Below, piece by piece: positions 6,619 to 15,029 of a DNA stretch of 23,867 bases. This DNA is from Helicobacteraceae bacterium. GTDB lineage: Bacteria > Campylobacterota > Campylobacteria > Campylobacterales > Sulfurimonadaceae. Below the pieces are notes generated by a model, which made no database searches, was not told the origin of the DNA, and worked only from the letters and a program-made list of their open reading frames with translations. The position numbers and the translations under genes are program-made. The stretch covers positions 1 to 23,867 of the forward strand of contig JAMOQV010000172.1 in NCBI GenBank assembly GCA_027068615.1. Direction: 5' to 3'. Positions within the stretch are counted from its first letter, which is position 1; each line of letters opens with the position of its first letter.

Positions 6619-7792
6619 AATAAATATATATCTTATTGAATATGCAATAAATTCTATACTAAGACAAAAAGCAAAAAACTTTTTTATAGTTTTTGTTTTT
6701 ATACTTTTAATTTTTTTATTAACTTCTATTTTTTTTATAACTAATTCTATAAAATATGAATTAGAAACTACTGTAGATAGTTTACCTCAAATAATTGTTC
6801 AAAAGATAAAAGCAGGAAGACAATACGATATAGATGAAAATGTAGTAGATCAATTGATAAAAATTGAAGGTGTAAAAGATGTAGTTTCTCGTGTTTGGGG
6901 ATATTATTATTTTGCTAATGCAGGTGTGAATTTTAGTATTGTAGGTTTAAACGAGTATGAAAATCAATACAAAAATAGTTTTAAAAAAATTATACAAAAT
7001 GTTGAGTTAGAAAAAGGCAATACAAGCTTTATGGTTATGGGTCAAGGGGTTCAAAAAGTATTAAATGAGAATTACTATGATAAATATTTTAATTTTATTA
7101 GACCAAATGGAACTTTGAAAAAAGTAAATTTTGCTGGTACTTTTGATGCAGATACAGAACTAGAATCAAATGATGTTATAGTTGTCTCAAAAGATACATT
7201 TAGAGATATTTTTGATATGGATGAAAATAAAGCTACTGATATTGTGGTAAAAGTATCAAATCCAAAAGAGATATCAATGATAGCATCAAAAATAAAATTA
7301 ATTTATCCAGATACAAGAGTTATAACTTCTGATGATTTAAAAGTAAGTTATCAAAATATTTTTGATTATAAAAGTGGAGTTTTTTTAGCTATTTTTATAA
7401 TTTCACTTTTTACATTTTTTATAATTATATATGACAAATCGAGTGGTCTTACAAGTGAAGAAAAACGGGAGATAGGCATACTCAAAGCTATTGGTTGGAA
7501 GATTGATGATGTATTAAAAGAAAAGTTTTATGAAAGTTTTATTATCTCTTCTTTTTCTTATATATTTGGTGTAGGACTCTCATTTATATATGTTTATATA
7601 TTTCATGCTCCATTATTGCAAAATATATTTACAGGATATTCTCAATTAAAAACAAGCTTTGAACTACCTTTTATTTTTGATATACAAACCTTATTTTTAG
7701 TTTTTTTCCTTAGTGTACCTAGTTATATAGGTGCTACTATTATACCATCGTGGAGAATTGCTACTTTGGAAGCTGATGAGGTAATAAGATGA
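6608..7792 (+). CDS. FtsX/MacB-type ABC transporter permease
   Basis: A 394-residue permease with the MacB/LolC/FtsX layout: one N-terminal membrane helix (about residues 22-46), a large periplasmic domain (about 50-255), then three C-terminal helices around 258-278, 310-332 and 355-380. The conserved cytoplasmic segment EEKREIGILKAIGWKIDDVL before the second C-terminal helix is the FtsX-family coupling region, which contacts the ATPase. Such exporters act mechanically on periplasmic or membrane substrates rather than pumping small solutes. The gene overlaps its ATPase by 4 bp, and the operon ends in a NosL gene, so a role in periplasmic metalloenzyme maturation or copper handling is likely. 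Confidence 0.85.
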   Translation: MKNKINIYLIEYAINSILRQKAKNFFIVFVFILLIFLLTSIFFITNSIKYELETTVDSLPQIIVQKIKAGRQYDIDENVVDQLIKIEGVKDVVSRVWGYYYFANAGVNFSIVGLNEYENQYKNSFKKIIQNVELEKGNTSFMVMGQGVQKVLNENYYDKYFNFIRPNGTLKKVNFAGTFDADTELESNDVIVVSKDTFRDIFDMDENKATDIVVKVSNPKEISMIASKIKLIYPDTRVITSDDLKVSYQNIFDYKSGVFLAIFIISLFTFFIIIYDKSSGLTSEEKREIGILKAIGWKIDDVLKEKFYESFIISSFSYIFGVGLSFIYVYIFHAPLLQNIFTGYSQLKTSFELPFIFDIQTLFLVFFLSVPSYIGATIIPSWRIATLEADEVIR

Positions 7793-8460
7793 TAGAATTA
7801 AAAAATATAACTAAGATATATGGTATCAATACAAATAATAAAGTTATAGCTCTTGAAGATATAAATTTAAAAATCAAAGAGGGTGAGTTAGTTGTTTTAA
7901 GAGGAGCTAGTGGTAGTGGTAAAAGTACTATTTTATCATTGATTGCAGCTTTAAGTAAACCAAGTAGTGGAGAGGTTATAGTAGATAATAAAAGGATTTC
8001 AAAATTACAAGATAATTTTGCTTCAATATATAGACGGGACAATATAGGTTTTGTATTTCAAAAGTATAATCTTATATCAACTCTTAGTGTTAAAGAAAAT
8101 ATAATACTTCCTCTAGTTCCTTTAAATTTGGATGTCAAAGATGTTGAAGATAAATTATCAGTTGTAACTAAAAGATTTAATATAGCTCATAAAGAAAATA
8201 CAATTGTTCGTAATCTCTCTGGTGGAGAACAACAACGAGTAGCAATAGCTAGAGCAAATATTAATAATCCAAAAATAATATTAGCAGATGAGCCAACAGC
8301 AAATCTTGATGAAAAACTTTCTTTAAATTTTATAGATATTTTAAAAGAATTAAAAAAATTAAATAAAACTATTATTATAGCTACTCATGACCCTTTATTT
8401 TTTGGTTTAGATTTTGTTGATAGAGAACTTAAAATTCATAATGGGAAAATCATATCATGA
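7789..8460 (+). CDS. ABC transporter ATPase (LolD/MacB class)
   Basis: Cytoplasmic ATPase partner of the FtsX-type permease; 223 residues, the normal size for a stand-alone LolD-type subunit. Walker A is GASGSGKST (residues 39-47), the Q-loop region is GFVFQKYNLI, the signature is LSGGEQQR, Walker B with its catalytic Glu is IILADEPTANLD, and the switch His is in IIATHD. The EQQRVAIARA form of the signature region is typical of the LolD/MacB/FtsE class. It overlaps genes on both sides by 4 bp (ATGA junctions), indicating coupled translation and fixed stoichiometry. Confidence 0.93.
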   Translation: MIELKNITKIYGINTNNKVIALEDINLKIKEGELVVLRGASGSGKSTILSLIAALSKPSSGEVIVDNKRISKLQDNFASIYRRDNIGFVFQKYNLISTLSVKENIILPLVPLNLDVKDVEDKLSVVTKRFNIAHKENTIVRNLSGGEQQRVAIARANINNPKIILADEPTANLDEKLSLNFIDILKELKKLNKTIIIATHDPLFFGLDFVDRELKIHNGKIIS

Positions 8461-9416
8461 TACTTTCCCCTGAAATTTTAGCAATACTAATCTTAGATTT
8501 TATTTTTATTTTTTTTGCAATTATAGCATTTATATTGAGTATAAAAATATTTTTAGGTTGGGATGCTAATTCTACAACTAAAAAGCAATATAGATTAGAA
8601 AAACAAAGTTTTTTAACTGCTATAATTATAAAATATATTTTTATAGTTAAAGTGCCTTTATTTCTCTTTTTTATATTTACCCTTGATAAAATGTCAAATG
8701 TCATAATAGGGGCTATGTGTGCAGCAGGAGTTGTTGATGCTACACCTTATGGTATTTATCTTTTTATATTTAAAATTATGAACTTATATTTTTTTGGATA
8801 TTGGTTGGTTATTCATAATGAAGATATAAAGTATGAAACACAACCATATACGAGATTAAAATTTGGTATATTTATAGGTATATTTTTTCTATTTATTGTA
8901 GAATTAATACTTGAATGGCTAATGTTTTCATCTATCAATATTGATAAAATGGTTAGTTGCTGTGGGACATTATATTCATCATCATCAACTTCTTCAATAT
9001 CAATAATTTTTCATATAAATAAAACTCTTCTCTTATCTATTTTTTATGGAAATTTTTTATTTATCTACATTTTTTATCTATTAAGAAAAAAATATCTTTT
9101 TGTAATAGCAAATATTTTATTTATATTAACGGCAATTAGTTCCCTTATAGTATTTTTTGGAACATATATTTATGAATTACCAACACACCATTGCCCATTT
9201 TGTTTTTTACAAAGTGATTACTATTATGTAGGTTATTTAATTTATACACTTCTTTTTATTGGAACATTTTATGGCATAATAACTGGTTTTGTAGAAAAAT
9301 CAAAAGGAAATAAGATAGAGAATTATAAAATATCTGTAATATTTAATTTTCTTTATGTTATATTAGTGAGTTTGTATCCTATAATTTTTTATATAAAAAA
9401 TGGTGTATGGCTATAA
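8457..9416 (+). CDS. Polytopic membrane protein with Cys-Cys and CPFC motifs
   Basis: A 319-residue inner-membrane protein with about eight hydrophobic segments that I cannot assign to a named family. Two cysteine sites stand out. MVSCCG has adjacent cysteines at 168-169 after a membrane helix. HHCPFC, at 244-249, is a CxxC with two preceding histidines and follows another helix. Both may face the same side. A single Cys88 lies in MCAAGVVDATPYG. Paired cysteines plus histidines fit either a copper relay or a thiol-disulfide exchange like DsbB/VKOR. It lies between the FtsX-type ATPase (4-bp overlap) and NosL (19-bp gap), so a function with copper-centre assembly is the best inference. Confidence 0.75.
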   Translation: MILSPEILAILILDFIFIFFAIIAFILSIKIFLGWDANSTTKKQYRLEKQSFLTAIIIKYIFIVKVPLFLFFIFTLDKMSNVIIGAMCAAGVVDATPYGIYLFIFKIMNLYFFGYWLVIHNEDIKYETQPYTRLKFGIFIGIFFLFIVELILEWLMFSSINIDKMVSCCGTLYSSSSTSSISIIFHINKTLLLSIFYGNFLFIYIFYLLRKKYLFVIANILFILTAISSLIVFFGTYIYELPTHHCPFCFLQSDYYYVGYLIYTLLFIGTFYGIITGFVEKSKGNKIENYKISVIFNFLYVILVSLYPIIFYIKNGVWL

Positions 9417-9435
9417 ATAAATAAGAGGATTTGTT

Positions 9436-9870
9436 TTGAAATTTTTAATTTTAATTTTTTTAATTTTTGGTTTTTGGGCTTGTGATAAGAAAAATTCAAC
9501 AGAAGTTAAAGAAGTGCATTGGGATAGAGATATGTGTGCAAGATGTGTTATGGTTGTAAGTGATAGACATAACACAACTCAAGTTATAAATCCAGAAACT
9601 GGTAAAAGCTATATGTTTGATGATATAGGATGTATGGTTTTGTGGTTTAGAGATGAACATATAAAATGGAAAGATAAAGCAATAATCTGGATAACAGATA
9701 AAAAAACTGGAAAATGGATAGATGCAAAAAAGGCTTTTTACGATACTGAAAATGTAACTCCTATGGGGTATGGTTTTTGTGCTTATAAATCAAAAGATAG
9801 TATTAAAAAAGGTCAAGAAATTATAGATTTTAATGAGGTAGTAAAAAGGGTGAAGATAATTGGAAAATAG
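9436..9870 (+). CDS. nosL: NosL copper-binding lipoprotein (copy in the FtsX operon)
   Basis: Periplasmic, membrane-anchored Cu(I) chaperone involved in building NosZ copper centres. The start is TTG at 9436, with an AGAGGA ribosome site 6-7 bases upstream. The signal sequence ends in a lipobox with Cys16. The copper motif MCARCVM has Cys34, Cys37 and Met39, as in characterised NosL. The segment FDDIGCM around residue 61 and the MGYGFCAY block near 110 are further family marks. At 144 residues it is slightly shorter than proteobacterial NosL. Its last 41 bp overlap the convergent NosD gene. It is one of three NosL-family genes here, and the only one on the plus strand. Confidence 0.9.
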   Translation: MKFLILIFLIFGFWACDKKNSTEVKEVHWDRDMCARCVMVVSDRHNTTQVINPETGKSYMFDDIGCMVLWFRDEHIKWKDKAIIWITDKKTGKWIDAKKAFYDTENVTPMGYGFCAYKSKDSIKKGQEIIDFNEVVKRVKIIGK

Positions 9871-11062
9871 GGGCTTTGTCTTCTATTATTAAATTTGGTT
9901 TTATAAATGGTGCAAGTTTTGAAATAAAATTAAGTAATGTCATAATTGGACTTGCATAAAAAAACTTAATTTTGTGATTATATTGCCATAGTTGATCAGC
10001 ATATTGATAAACTTTATATGATGTATCTCCAATATTGTCTTTATTTTTATCAAAACCTATATATCTATCCCAATAATTATATTCTATTTTATTATTTCTA
10101 TTAAAAGGGCTACCTTTATCTTTAACTACATCATCAATGTTAGCAAAAAATTTATTATACATTATAGTATTATCTTTGATAGTTTGATGAAAATGGATAG
10201 CCTCTTTATTATAAGAAATTTCATTATATTTTATATATCTCTTCATACCTTTAATTTTCTCTTTTGCATCTATATATATTGCTTTTGAATTAAAACTGAT
10301 TTTATTATTTATAAGATTAAAATTTGATACACCCAATATAACAACACCAATTCCAGCTGCACCTTTTGAACTTTGTATTATATTGTTTGTAATAATTGTA
10401 TTTTTTGTACCTGCTAACATTATAGAAACAGAATTATGCATATATTTATTTGATATAAATTTATTATTATTACTTAAACTTATATGGGAAGCAAATCTAT
10501 TGTTTATAAATTTGTTATTTTTAAATATATTATCATTTGAATAATTTAAAGTTACATCTCTTGAATATTTAATAGTATTATTTTTAAATACATTACCATT
10601 TGAATAGTAAATTTTTAAAGCATCACCTTTTAAACTTATGGGCATATTTTTAGATGTTATATAGTTATCTTGAATTATAGAATTATTAGACATAAACATA
10701 TCTATACCATATAAAGAATTCAAAAGTTGACAATGCTCTATTGTAGAATTATTAGAATTTTTCATAGATATAGCTGAATCTATCGTATAAGCTTTATCTC
10801 CACTATTTGTTATAATTATATTTTTTAAAGTTACATTATCACTTCTTATAGTTACAACACTTCCATTTAAATCACCTTGTATAACAACATTATCATCTAT
10901 TCCAATTATATTTAATGGCTTATCTATATGTATATTTCCATTATATATTCCAGATGATAATTTAATTGTTGAATAAGATGTAGATCTATCAATAGCATCC
11001 TGCAAAGGATTTGAATAAACATTAACAGTAAAAATAAAAAAAACTATATAAATAAATCTCAT
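9830..11062 (-). CDS. nosD: Second NosD-family periplasmic maturation protein
   Basis: Periplasmic parallel beta-helix protein of the NosD family, which works with the NosFY transporter to supply sulfur for the CuZ cluster. It has 410 residues, with a signal peptide of about 17. Short Asn-rich, Ile/Asn-spaced repeats (right-handed beta-helix, PbH1-like) run from about 45 to 300. The C-terminal segment has YWDRY, GIDxNxD-like acidic loops, GDTSYKVYQYADQLW, and a hydrophobic tail. It clearly resembles the NosD at 17651-16422 in length, repeats and C-terminal block, so the two are paralogues. It is the last gene of the minus-strand unit and overlaps the plus-strand nosL tail to tail. Whether it serves NosZ or a different client is open. 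Confidence 0.88.
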   Translation of the reverse strand: MRFIYIVFFIFTVNVYSNPLQDAIDRSTSYSTIKLSSGIYNGNIHIDKPLNIIGIDDNVVIQGDLNGSVVTIRSDNVTLKNIIITNSGDKAYTIDSAISMKNSNNSTIEHCQLLNSLYGIDMFMSNNSIIQDNYITSKNMPISLKGDALKIYYSNGNVFKNNTIKYSRDVTLNYSNDNIFKNNKFINNRFASHISLSNNNKFISNKYMHNSVSIMLAGTKNTIITNNIIQSSKGAAGIGVVILGVSNFNLINNKISFNSKAIYIDAKEKIKGMKRYIKYNEISYNKEAIHFHQTIKDNTIMYNKFFANIDDVVKDKGSPFNRNNKIEYNYWDRYIGFDKNKDNIGDTSYKVYQYADQLWQYNHKIKFFYASPIMTLLNFISKLAPFIKPNLIIEDKAPIFQLSSPFLLPH

Positions 11063-11090
11063 TTTTCACTTTTACTAATTAATTTTATGC

Positions 11091-11213
11091 TTAATACAAT
11101 TTATGAATATCTTCTATAAGATTTTCAAACTTTATATCATATTCTTTTAAAAAATCAATAAGATATTGTTCACTTGCATCAACACCTTCATCTTTTGGTA
11201 TTGGTTTTTTCAT
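11091..11213 (-). CDS. 40-residue acidic small protein
   Basis: The start ATG overlaps the stop of the NosL-like gene (TAATG), a strong sign of coupled translation. The product begins MKKPIPKDEGVDASEQYLID and continues as an amphipathic helical stretch ending in KLY. It has no signal, membrane segment or cysteine, so it should be cytoplasmic. I do not recognise it. The second nosD follows 28 bp later. It is probably real because of the coupled start and intact frame, but its function is unknown. Confidence 0.5.
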   Translation of the reverse strand: MKKPIPKDEGVDASEQYLIDFLKEYDIKFENLIEDIHKLY

Positions 11214-11683
11214 TATATTCTCCCATTTAAAAGTCTAATCAATCCATTGCTAACTTCTTTAAAGCTTAATATTCTTCTACCATGATGTTTTTTTGAAAAT
11301 TCTTGTGCATCTGCATAAGAATCAAAAGGAACCAAATCATCCCCAGCTGGTGAAATTATATTTGAACCATATATATAAAAAGCACTTTTTGCATTTATAG
11401 GCTTTAATGTTTTAAAGTCGATTACTATAATTGTTTTAAAATCACTTTCACTCTTTACTCCAATATCAAACCACTTTCCAGGTCTAAAGTAAAATTCAAA
11501 CATTGATTTTGGAGAAGAAAAATATAAATCTTTCCCATTACTAAGTTCTATTTTAGACACCCATTGTGGATACTTATAAAGCTTTAAATGTCTTACTAAA
11601 CCTGTTGTTTCTTTGTTGAAATTTATTGTATAAGAAAACAATAAAGTCGATGCTAATAGCATTCCTAAAATAATTTTTTTCAT
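11213..11683 (-). CDS. NosL-like secreted protein lacking the copper motif
   Basis: A 156-residue protein with a cleavable signal (residues 1-18, no lipobox cysteine). Its C-terminal part, PAGDDLVPFDSYADAQEFSKKH followed by GRRILSFKEVSNGL, has the signature of the NosL fold: F-x-S-x-x-D-A-x-x-F, then a Gly/Arg turn and a final helix. The N-terminal half, with ELSNGKDLYFSSPKSMFEF, also resembles the NosL repeat unit. It has no cysteine and no CxxCxM, so it cannot bind copper as classical NosL does. It lies in the nos operon between nosY (9-bp gap) and a 40-aa gene. It may be a structural partner or a chaperone for another ligand. Confidence 0.72.
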   Translation of the reverse strand: MKKIILGMLLASTLLFSYTINFNKETTGLVRHLKLYKYPQWVSKIELSNGKDLYFSSPKSMFEFYFRPGKWFDIGVKSESDFKTIIVIDFKTLKPINAKSAFYIYGSNIISPAGDDLVPFDSYADAQEFSKKHHGRRILSFKEVSNGLIRLLNGRI

Positions 11684-11692
11684 TAAAAATCC

Positions 11693-12520
11693 TTAAACTA
11701 AATCTTTTTTCTCAAATATCTTATATCCTAAAAAGGCAAATAACAAACCTAACATTAAAGGATAAATAATAGATATAAAAACAAATACACCTTGACTCAT
11801 TAAATCAAGTATATAAAAAGCAACTGGACCCATAACTGTTAGTTCTGGATCAAATAACGATATAGCTGCTACACGAAATATTTCCATAGGATTTATTAGA
11901 GCTATAAAAATAACTAATCCCTCATTTACTCTTTCTTGCATCATCAATGAGATCAATGCTATATCTATAAAAGAAAGTAAAAATATCCATATAAAAAATG
12001 CAATACCAAGTGCTATTTCACTTGATTTTACAAATGATGATATAAAAAAAGCAATTCCTAAAAATGCACTACTCATTGAAAATAAAAGACCAGTATATAA
12101 AAAGAAAATACCCCAAGGTATATTAGCACCTTTAAAACTTCCATAAGCAATTGCTATAATCATAGCAAATAAAACAGGTATATACACAGTGATAAAACGA
12201 CCCAATACTTTACCCCAATAATACTGTTTTAGTGAAATTGGAAAAGAAAGCATATATTCTAAAACATGACTGTCCCTATCGCCAGAAATAGATCTAACCG
12301 TTGTAATAAGGATGAATATAGGTAAAATTACTATTGTAATTTGTATATACATAAGCAAAAGTCTGCTTAAGCCACTAAATCCCATCACTTGCGATTCTGT
12401 AACACCTGCAATAAAAAATAAAGCAATTAGTCCACCAAATACAAATGAATATACTATAAACCATTTAGCTCTTATAGATTCTTTTAAATCTAAATATGCA
12501 ATTAAATATAAATTTTTCAT
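11693..12520 (-). CDS. nosY: NosY, ABC-2 type permease for NosZ maturation
   Basis: Inner-membrane permease that forms the NosFY transporter with NosF and docks NosD to deliver sulfur for the CuZ cluster. The 275 residues and six hydrophobic segments are as expected. Family hallmarks are the N-terminal YLDLKESIRAKWF coupling helix, the GDRDSHVLEYMLSFPIS segment preceding YWGKVLGRF, and the conserved INPMEIFRVAAISLFDP region. The ATG overlaps the stop of nosL (TAATG). In Wolinella-type clusters nosY directly follows nosF; here a nosL is inserted between them. Confidence 0.9.
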   Translation of the reverse strand: MKNLYLIAYLDLKESIRAKWFIVYSFVFGGLIALFFIAGVTESQVMGFSGLSRLLLMYIQITIVILPIFILITTVRSISGDRDSHVLEYMLSFPISLKQYYWGKVLGRFITVYIPVLFAMIIAIAYGSFKGANIPWGIFFLYTGLLFSMSSAFLGIAFFISSFVKSSEIALGIAFFIWIFLLSFIDIALISLMMQERVNEGLVIFIALINPMEIFRVAAISLFDPELTVMGPVAFYILDLMSQGVFVFISIIYPLMLGLLFAFLGYKIFEKKDLV

Positions 12521-12978
12521 TAATATCCTAATATCTGTTTTCTTATTTTTGGATTTGCCATATTTTCACCCCTTAACATTCTTAAAATCACTTCATTGAA
12601 ATCAATTGAGTTTTTTATTTTATTTTCATAAGCACCAAATCCATAGTGCATAGGTGTATTTTCATTTATACTATAATACAAATTAAAAACATCCATATAT
12701 CTTTTTGTATCTGTTGTAAATGCTTTTGTTTTAACATTTTTTAAATTTATATGATTATCATTAGCCCATAAAATCATACAACCTATATCATCAAAGTATT
12801 TAATCTCATCATTTTTAATTAAAAATGTGGTATTAATATTTGATTTTGGTAACGGCATTTTACACTGTGGACAAATTTTTAACTTATCTTTTTCTGATTC
12901 ATTGGATAAGCCACAAGAATTTAATATACTTAAAATTAATATAAAAAAAATAATTTTAAAAAAATTAAAACTTTTCAT
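12520..12978 (-). CDS. nosL: NosL copper-binding lipoprotein (copy in the nos operon)
   Basis: A 152-residue lipoprotein with lipobox cysteine at residue 22. The NosL copper motif CPQCKM has Cys36, Cys39 and Met41. The FDDIGCMILWAND block and the later MHYGFGAY match the plus-strand NosL, but the cysteine in GFCAY is replaced by Gly. Its start overlaps the end of nosF by 14 bp and its stop overlaps the nosY start, so nosF-L-Y form one coupled block. Expected role: presenting Cu(I) to NosZ or to the NosDFY complex. Confidence 0.87.
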   Translation of the reverse strand: MKSFNFFKIIFFILILSILNSCGLSNESEKDKLKICPQCKMPLPKSNINTTFLIKNDEIKYFDDIGCMILWANDNHINLKNVKTKAFTTDTKRYMDVFNLYYSINENTPMHYGFGAYENKIKNSIDFNEVILRMLRGENMANPKIRKQILGY

Positions 12979-13603
12979 CTGAAACTACTTTGCCTAAATC
13001 CATATAAATTTGTCTATTAACTAAGTCTTTAACTTCTTCTAATCTATGGGTTACAAAAAGCAATACCTTTTCATCTTCATTTTCATTTAATAATTTATAA
13101 AAATCATCTCTAGCTTTTGGATCAAGATTTGCTGTTGGCTCATCATAGATTATGATATCACTTTTTTTAGCTAAAGATATAGCAATTAGCATCTTTTGTT
13201 TCATTCCACCACTTAAAGTAAAAAATGATTTATGTAGATTTGATGTTATATCTAATTTCATTTCATTAGCATAATGCATAATTAGTTGTTTGTCTATTTT
13301 TGCACCGATACTAATATATTGCATTAATTCATCAAGATTTAATTTGATAGGAGGTGGTAATTGAGGTACAAAACTAATATTTTGTAAAACTTCAACTCTA
13401 TTTTTAACTGGATCAAAACCATTGATTTTAACACTACCAGAATCTGGATGATAATATCCCAATATAGAACGAATAAGTGTAGTCTTACCCGCACCATTTG
13501 CTCCCATTAAAGCGATAGATTCATTTTTGTGAAATTCACAAGTTACATTGTTTAATGAAATATTAGAACCAAACTTTTTAGTTAAATTAGAACATTTTAT
13601 CAT
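12965..13603 (-). CDS. nosF: NosF, ABC ATPase for NosZ maturation
   Basis: Cytoplasmic ATPase of the NosDFY complex, powering sulfur delivery for the CuZ centre. It has 212 residues, shorter than the 300 or so of proteobacterial NosF, as expected for Campylobacterota. Walker A is GANGAGKTT (34-42), the signature is LSGGMKQK, Walker B is IIIYDEPTANLD, and the switch histidine is in FVTHRLEEV. The PTANLDPKARDDFY form is the common sequence in NosF/CcmA-like ATPases. The gap to nosH is 1 bp. Confidence 0.9.
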   Translation of the reverse strand: MIKCSNLTKKFGSNISLNNVTCEFHKNESIALMGANGAGKTTLIRSILGYYHPDSGSVKINGFDPVKNRVEVLQNISFVPQLPPPIKLNLDELMQYISIGAKIDKQLIMHYANEMKLDITSNLHKSFFTLSGGMKQKMLIAISLAKKSDIIIYDEPTANLDPKARDDFYKLLNENEDEKVLLFVTHRLEEVKDLVNRQIYMDLGKVVSDEKF

Positions 13604-13604
13604 C

Positions 13605-14510
13605 TTACACCAAACTTTTTAATCTAAAATCAAATTTTAAAGCATCTGCATGACATACATCTATACATCTACCACATAATGTACAATCTGCACCAGTTAT
13701 ATACTCATGTGTTATATTTTCTTCTTCCCTTTGTTTGTCATACTTTGCTTTAGTTATCTCTAAAACTTGATTTTCAAAGCAAACATCACTACAAACCATA
13801 CAGTGATCACAATTATCATTCCATTCTATTCTAAGAGCTGATAGTTTACCGATAATTCCATAAGTAGTACCAATTGGGCATATATAACTACACCACATTC
13901 GACGGGAGAAAAAAACTTCAAAAGTAAAAACCAATAAAACCCAAATAAGAGATAGACTCCAACCATAAGCAATAGCACGACTCAATATTCCAACGACATT
14001 AAATGTTTCAAAAACTAAATAACCACTTGTAAAAGATAAAATTAAAAAAATCATCCAAAATATATACTTTATACGATGATCAAATTTTCTATCTTTTATT
14101 ATTTTCTTTGCAACTAAAGTATTGTGCCATTTTTCACCAATTTCACTTAATACTCCGTAGGGACAAACCCAAGCACAGTAACTTCTACCACCAACAAGCA
14201 AATAAAAAATCGTAATAGTACTAACTCCAATAATAATATTTATATGAAGATGATGCTCTGCTAAAAATAATTCTAAAGTAGTAAAAGGGTCAATAAGATG
14301 AAAACCTAAAAATCTAGATCCACTAAGTGTTCCTTCTAAAGTTTGTATATCTATGGCAAAAGATAGAAAAAAGAGTAAATGAACAGAGATTACAATAAGC
14401 CATCTTTTTGCACGGATACTAAGTTTCTTTTTACCATCTTTTGTAGTACTAAAAAATGTTGATAAAAACGATGTTTTTTTTATGGTTTCTCTACTATTAT
14501 ATTTATCCAT
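13605..14510 (-). CDS. nosH: NosH, NapH-like membrane iron-sulfur protein
   Basis: Polytopic quinol-side electron transfer protein of the NapH family: about four membrane helices and two cytoplasmic [4Fe-4S] clusters, 301 residues. The family motifs CAWVCPYG (from residue 112) and CSYICPIG are present, followed by two C-terminal ferredoxin motifs, CDHCMVCSDVC and CTLCGRCIDVCHADA. In Wolinella-type clusters NosG and NosH form a menaquinol dehydrogenase feeding the nos cytochromes. It replaces NosR, which I do not find in the window. It starts 9 bp after the nosC2 stop. Confidence 0.92.
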   Translation of the reverse strand: MDKYNSRETIKKTSFLSTFFSTTKDGKKKLSIRAKRWLIVISVHLLFFLSFAIDIQTLEGTLSGSRFLGFHLIDPFTTLELFLAEHHLHINIIIGVSTITIFYLLVGGRSYCAWVCPYGVLSEIGEKWHNTLVAKKIIKDRKFDHRIKYIFWMIFLILSFTSGYLVFETFNVVGILSRAIAYGWSLSLIWVLLVFTFEVFFSRRMWCSYICPIGTTYGIIGKLSALRIEWNDNCDHCMVCSDVCFENQVLEITKAKYDKQREEENITHEYITGADCTLCGRCIDVCHADALKFDFRLKSLV

Positions 14511-14519
14511 AACAATACC

Positions 14520-15029
14520 CTATTTTTTAGAGTTTTCTAATGCTTTTTTACGGGCTGGAAACTCTCCTATCTCTTTTGATAATCTTTTTAAATCATCTTG
14601 TGATAGATGTAGTAAAAGACCTCTCATAACAACATTTTCTTTTCTACCAGCTTTAAAATCATCAAGCTTTTTATAAATTGTTTCAGAACTTTGACCAAAT
14701 AGTTTAGGTCCCATAAGTTTTTTACCATATTGCATACCACTACCATCAACACCATGACATGATGAACACTTGCTTTTATATTCTGCACTAACCTTAAAAC
14801 TACCAATATTTCCAGCTTTATCTCTAAGTGCACTAAGTGCCTCATTCTCTTTTTCTCTATCACTTTTTTCTTTTGGAATATTGTCTGATTTTACAAGAGC
14901 TTTTCTATTGCCTATATCTTGAGTGATTTTACCAGCTTCTCCACCATTATAAGCACCACCAATGGAAGCTACCCAAGCCATTAAACCAAAAGTTATTAAT
15001 GTCGAAATTCCTGCTATTATATTTTTCAT
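14520..15029 (-). CDS. nosC2: NosC2, monohaem c-type cytochrome
   Basis: Membrane-anchored periplasmic cytochrome c: an N-terminal helix (residues 4-26, probably uncleaved), a charged linker, then a class I fold with CSSCH at 88-92 and downstream methionines (for example in ENVVMRGLLLHLS) as candidate axial ligand. It has 169 residues. Its ATG overlaps the nosC1 stop (ATGA). NosC1 and NosC2 are thought to carry electrons from NosGH to the haem domain of NosZ. Confidence 0.9.
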   Translation of the reverse strand: MKNIIAGISTLITFGLMAWVASIGGAYNGGEAGKITQDIGNRKALVKSDNIPKEKSDREKENEALSALRDKAGNIGSFKVSAEYKSKCSSCHGVDGSGMQYGKKLMGPKLFGQSSETIYKKLDDFKAGRKENVVMRGLLLHLSQDDLKRLSKEIGEFPARKKALENSKK

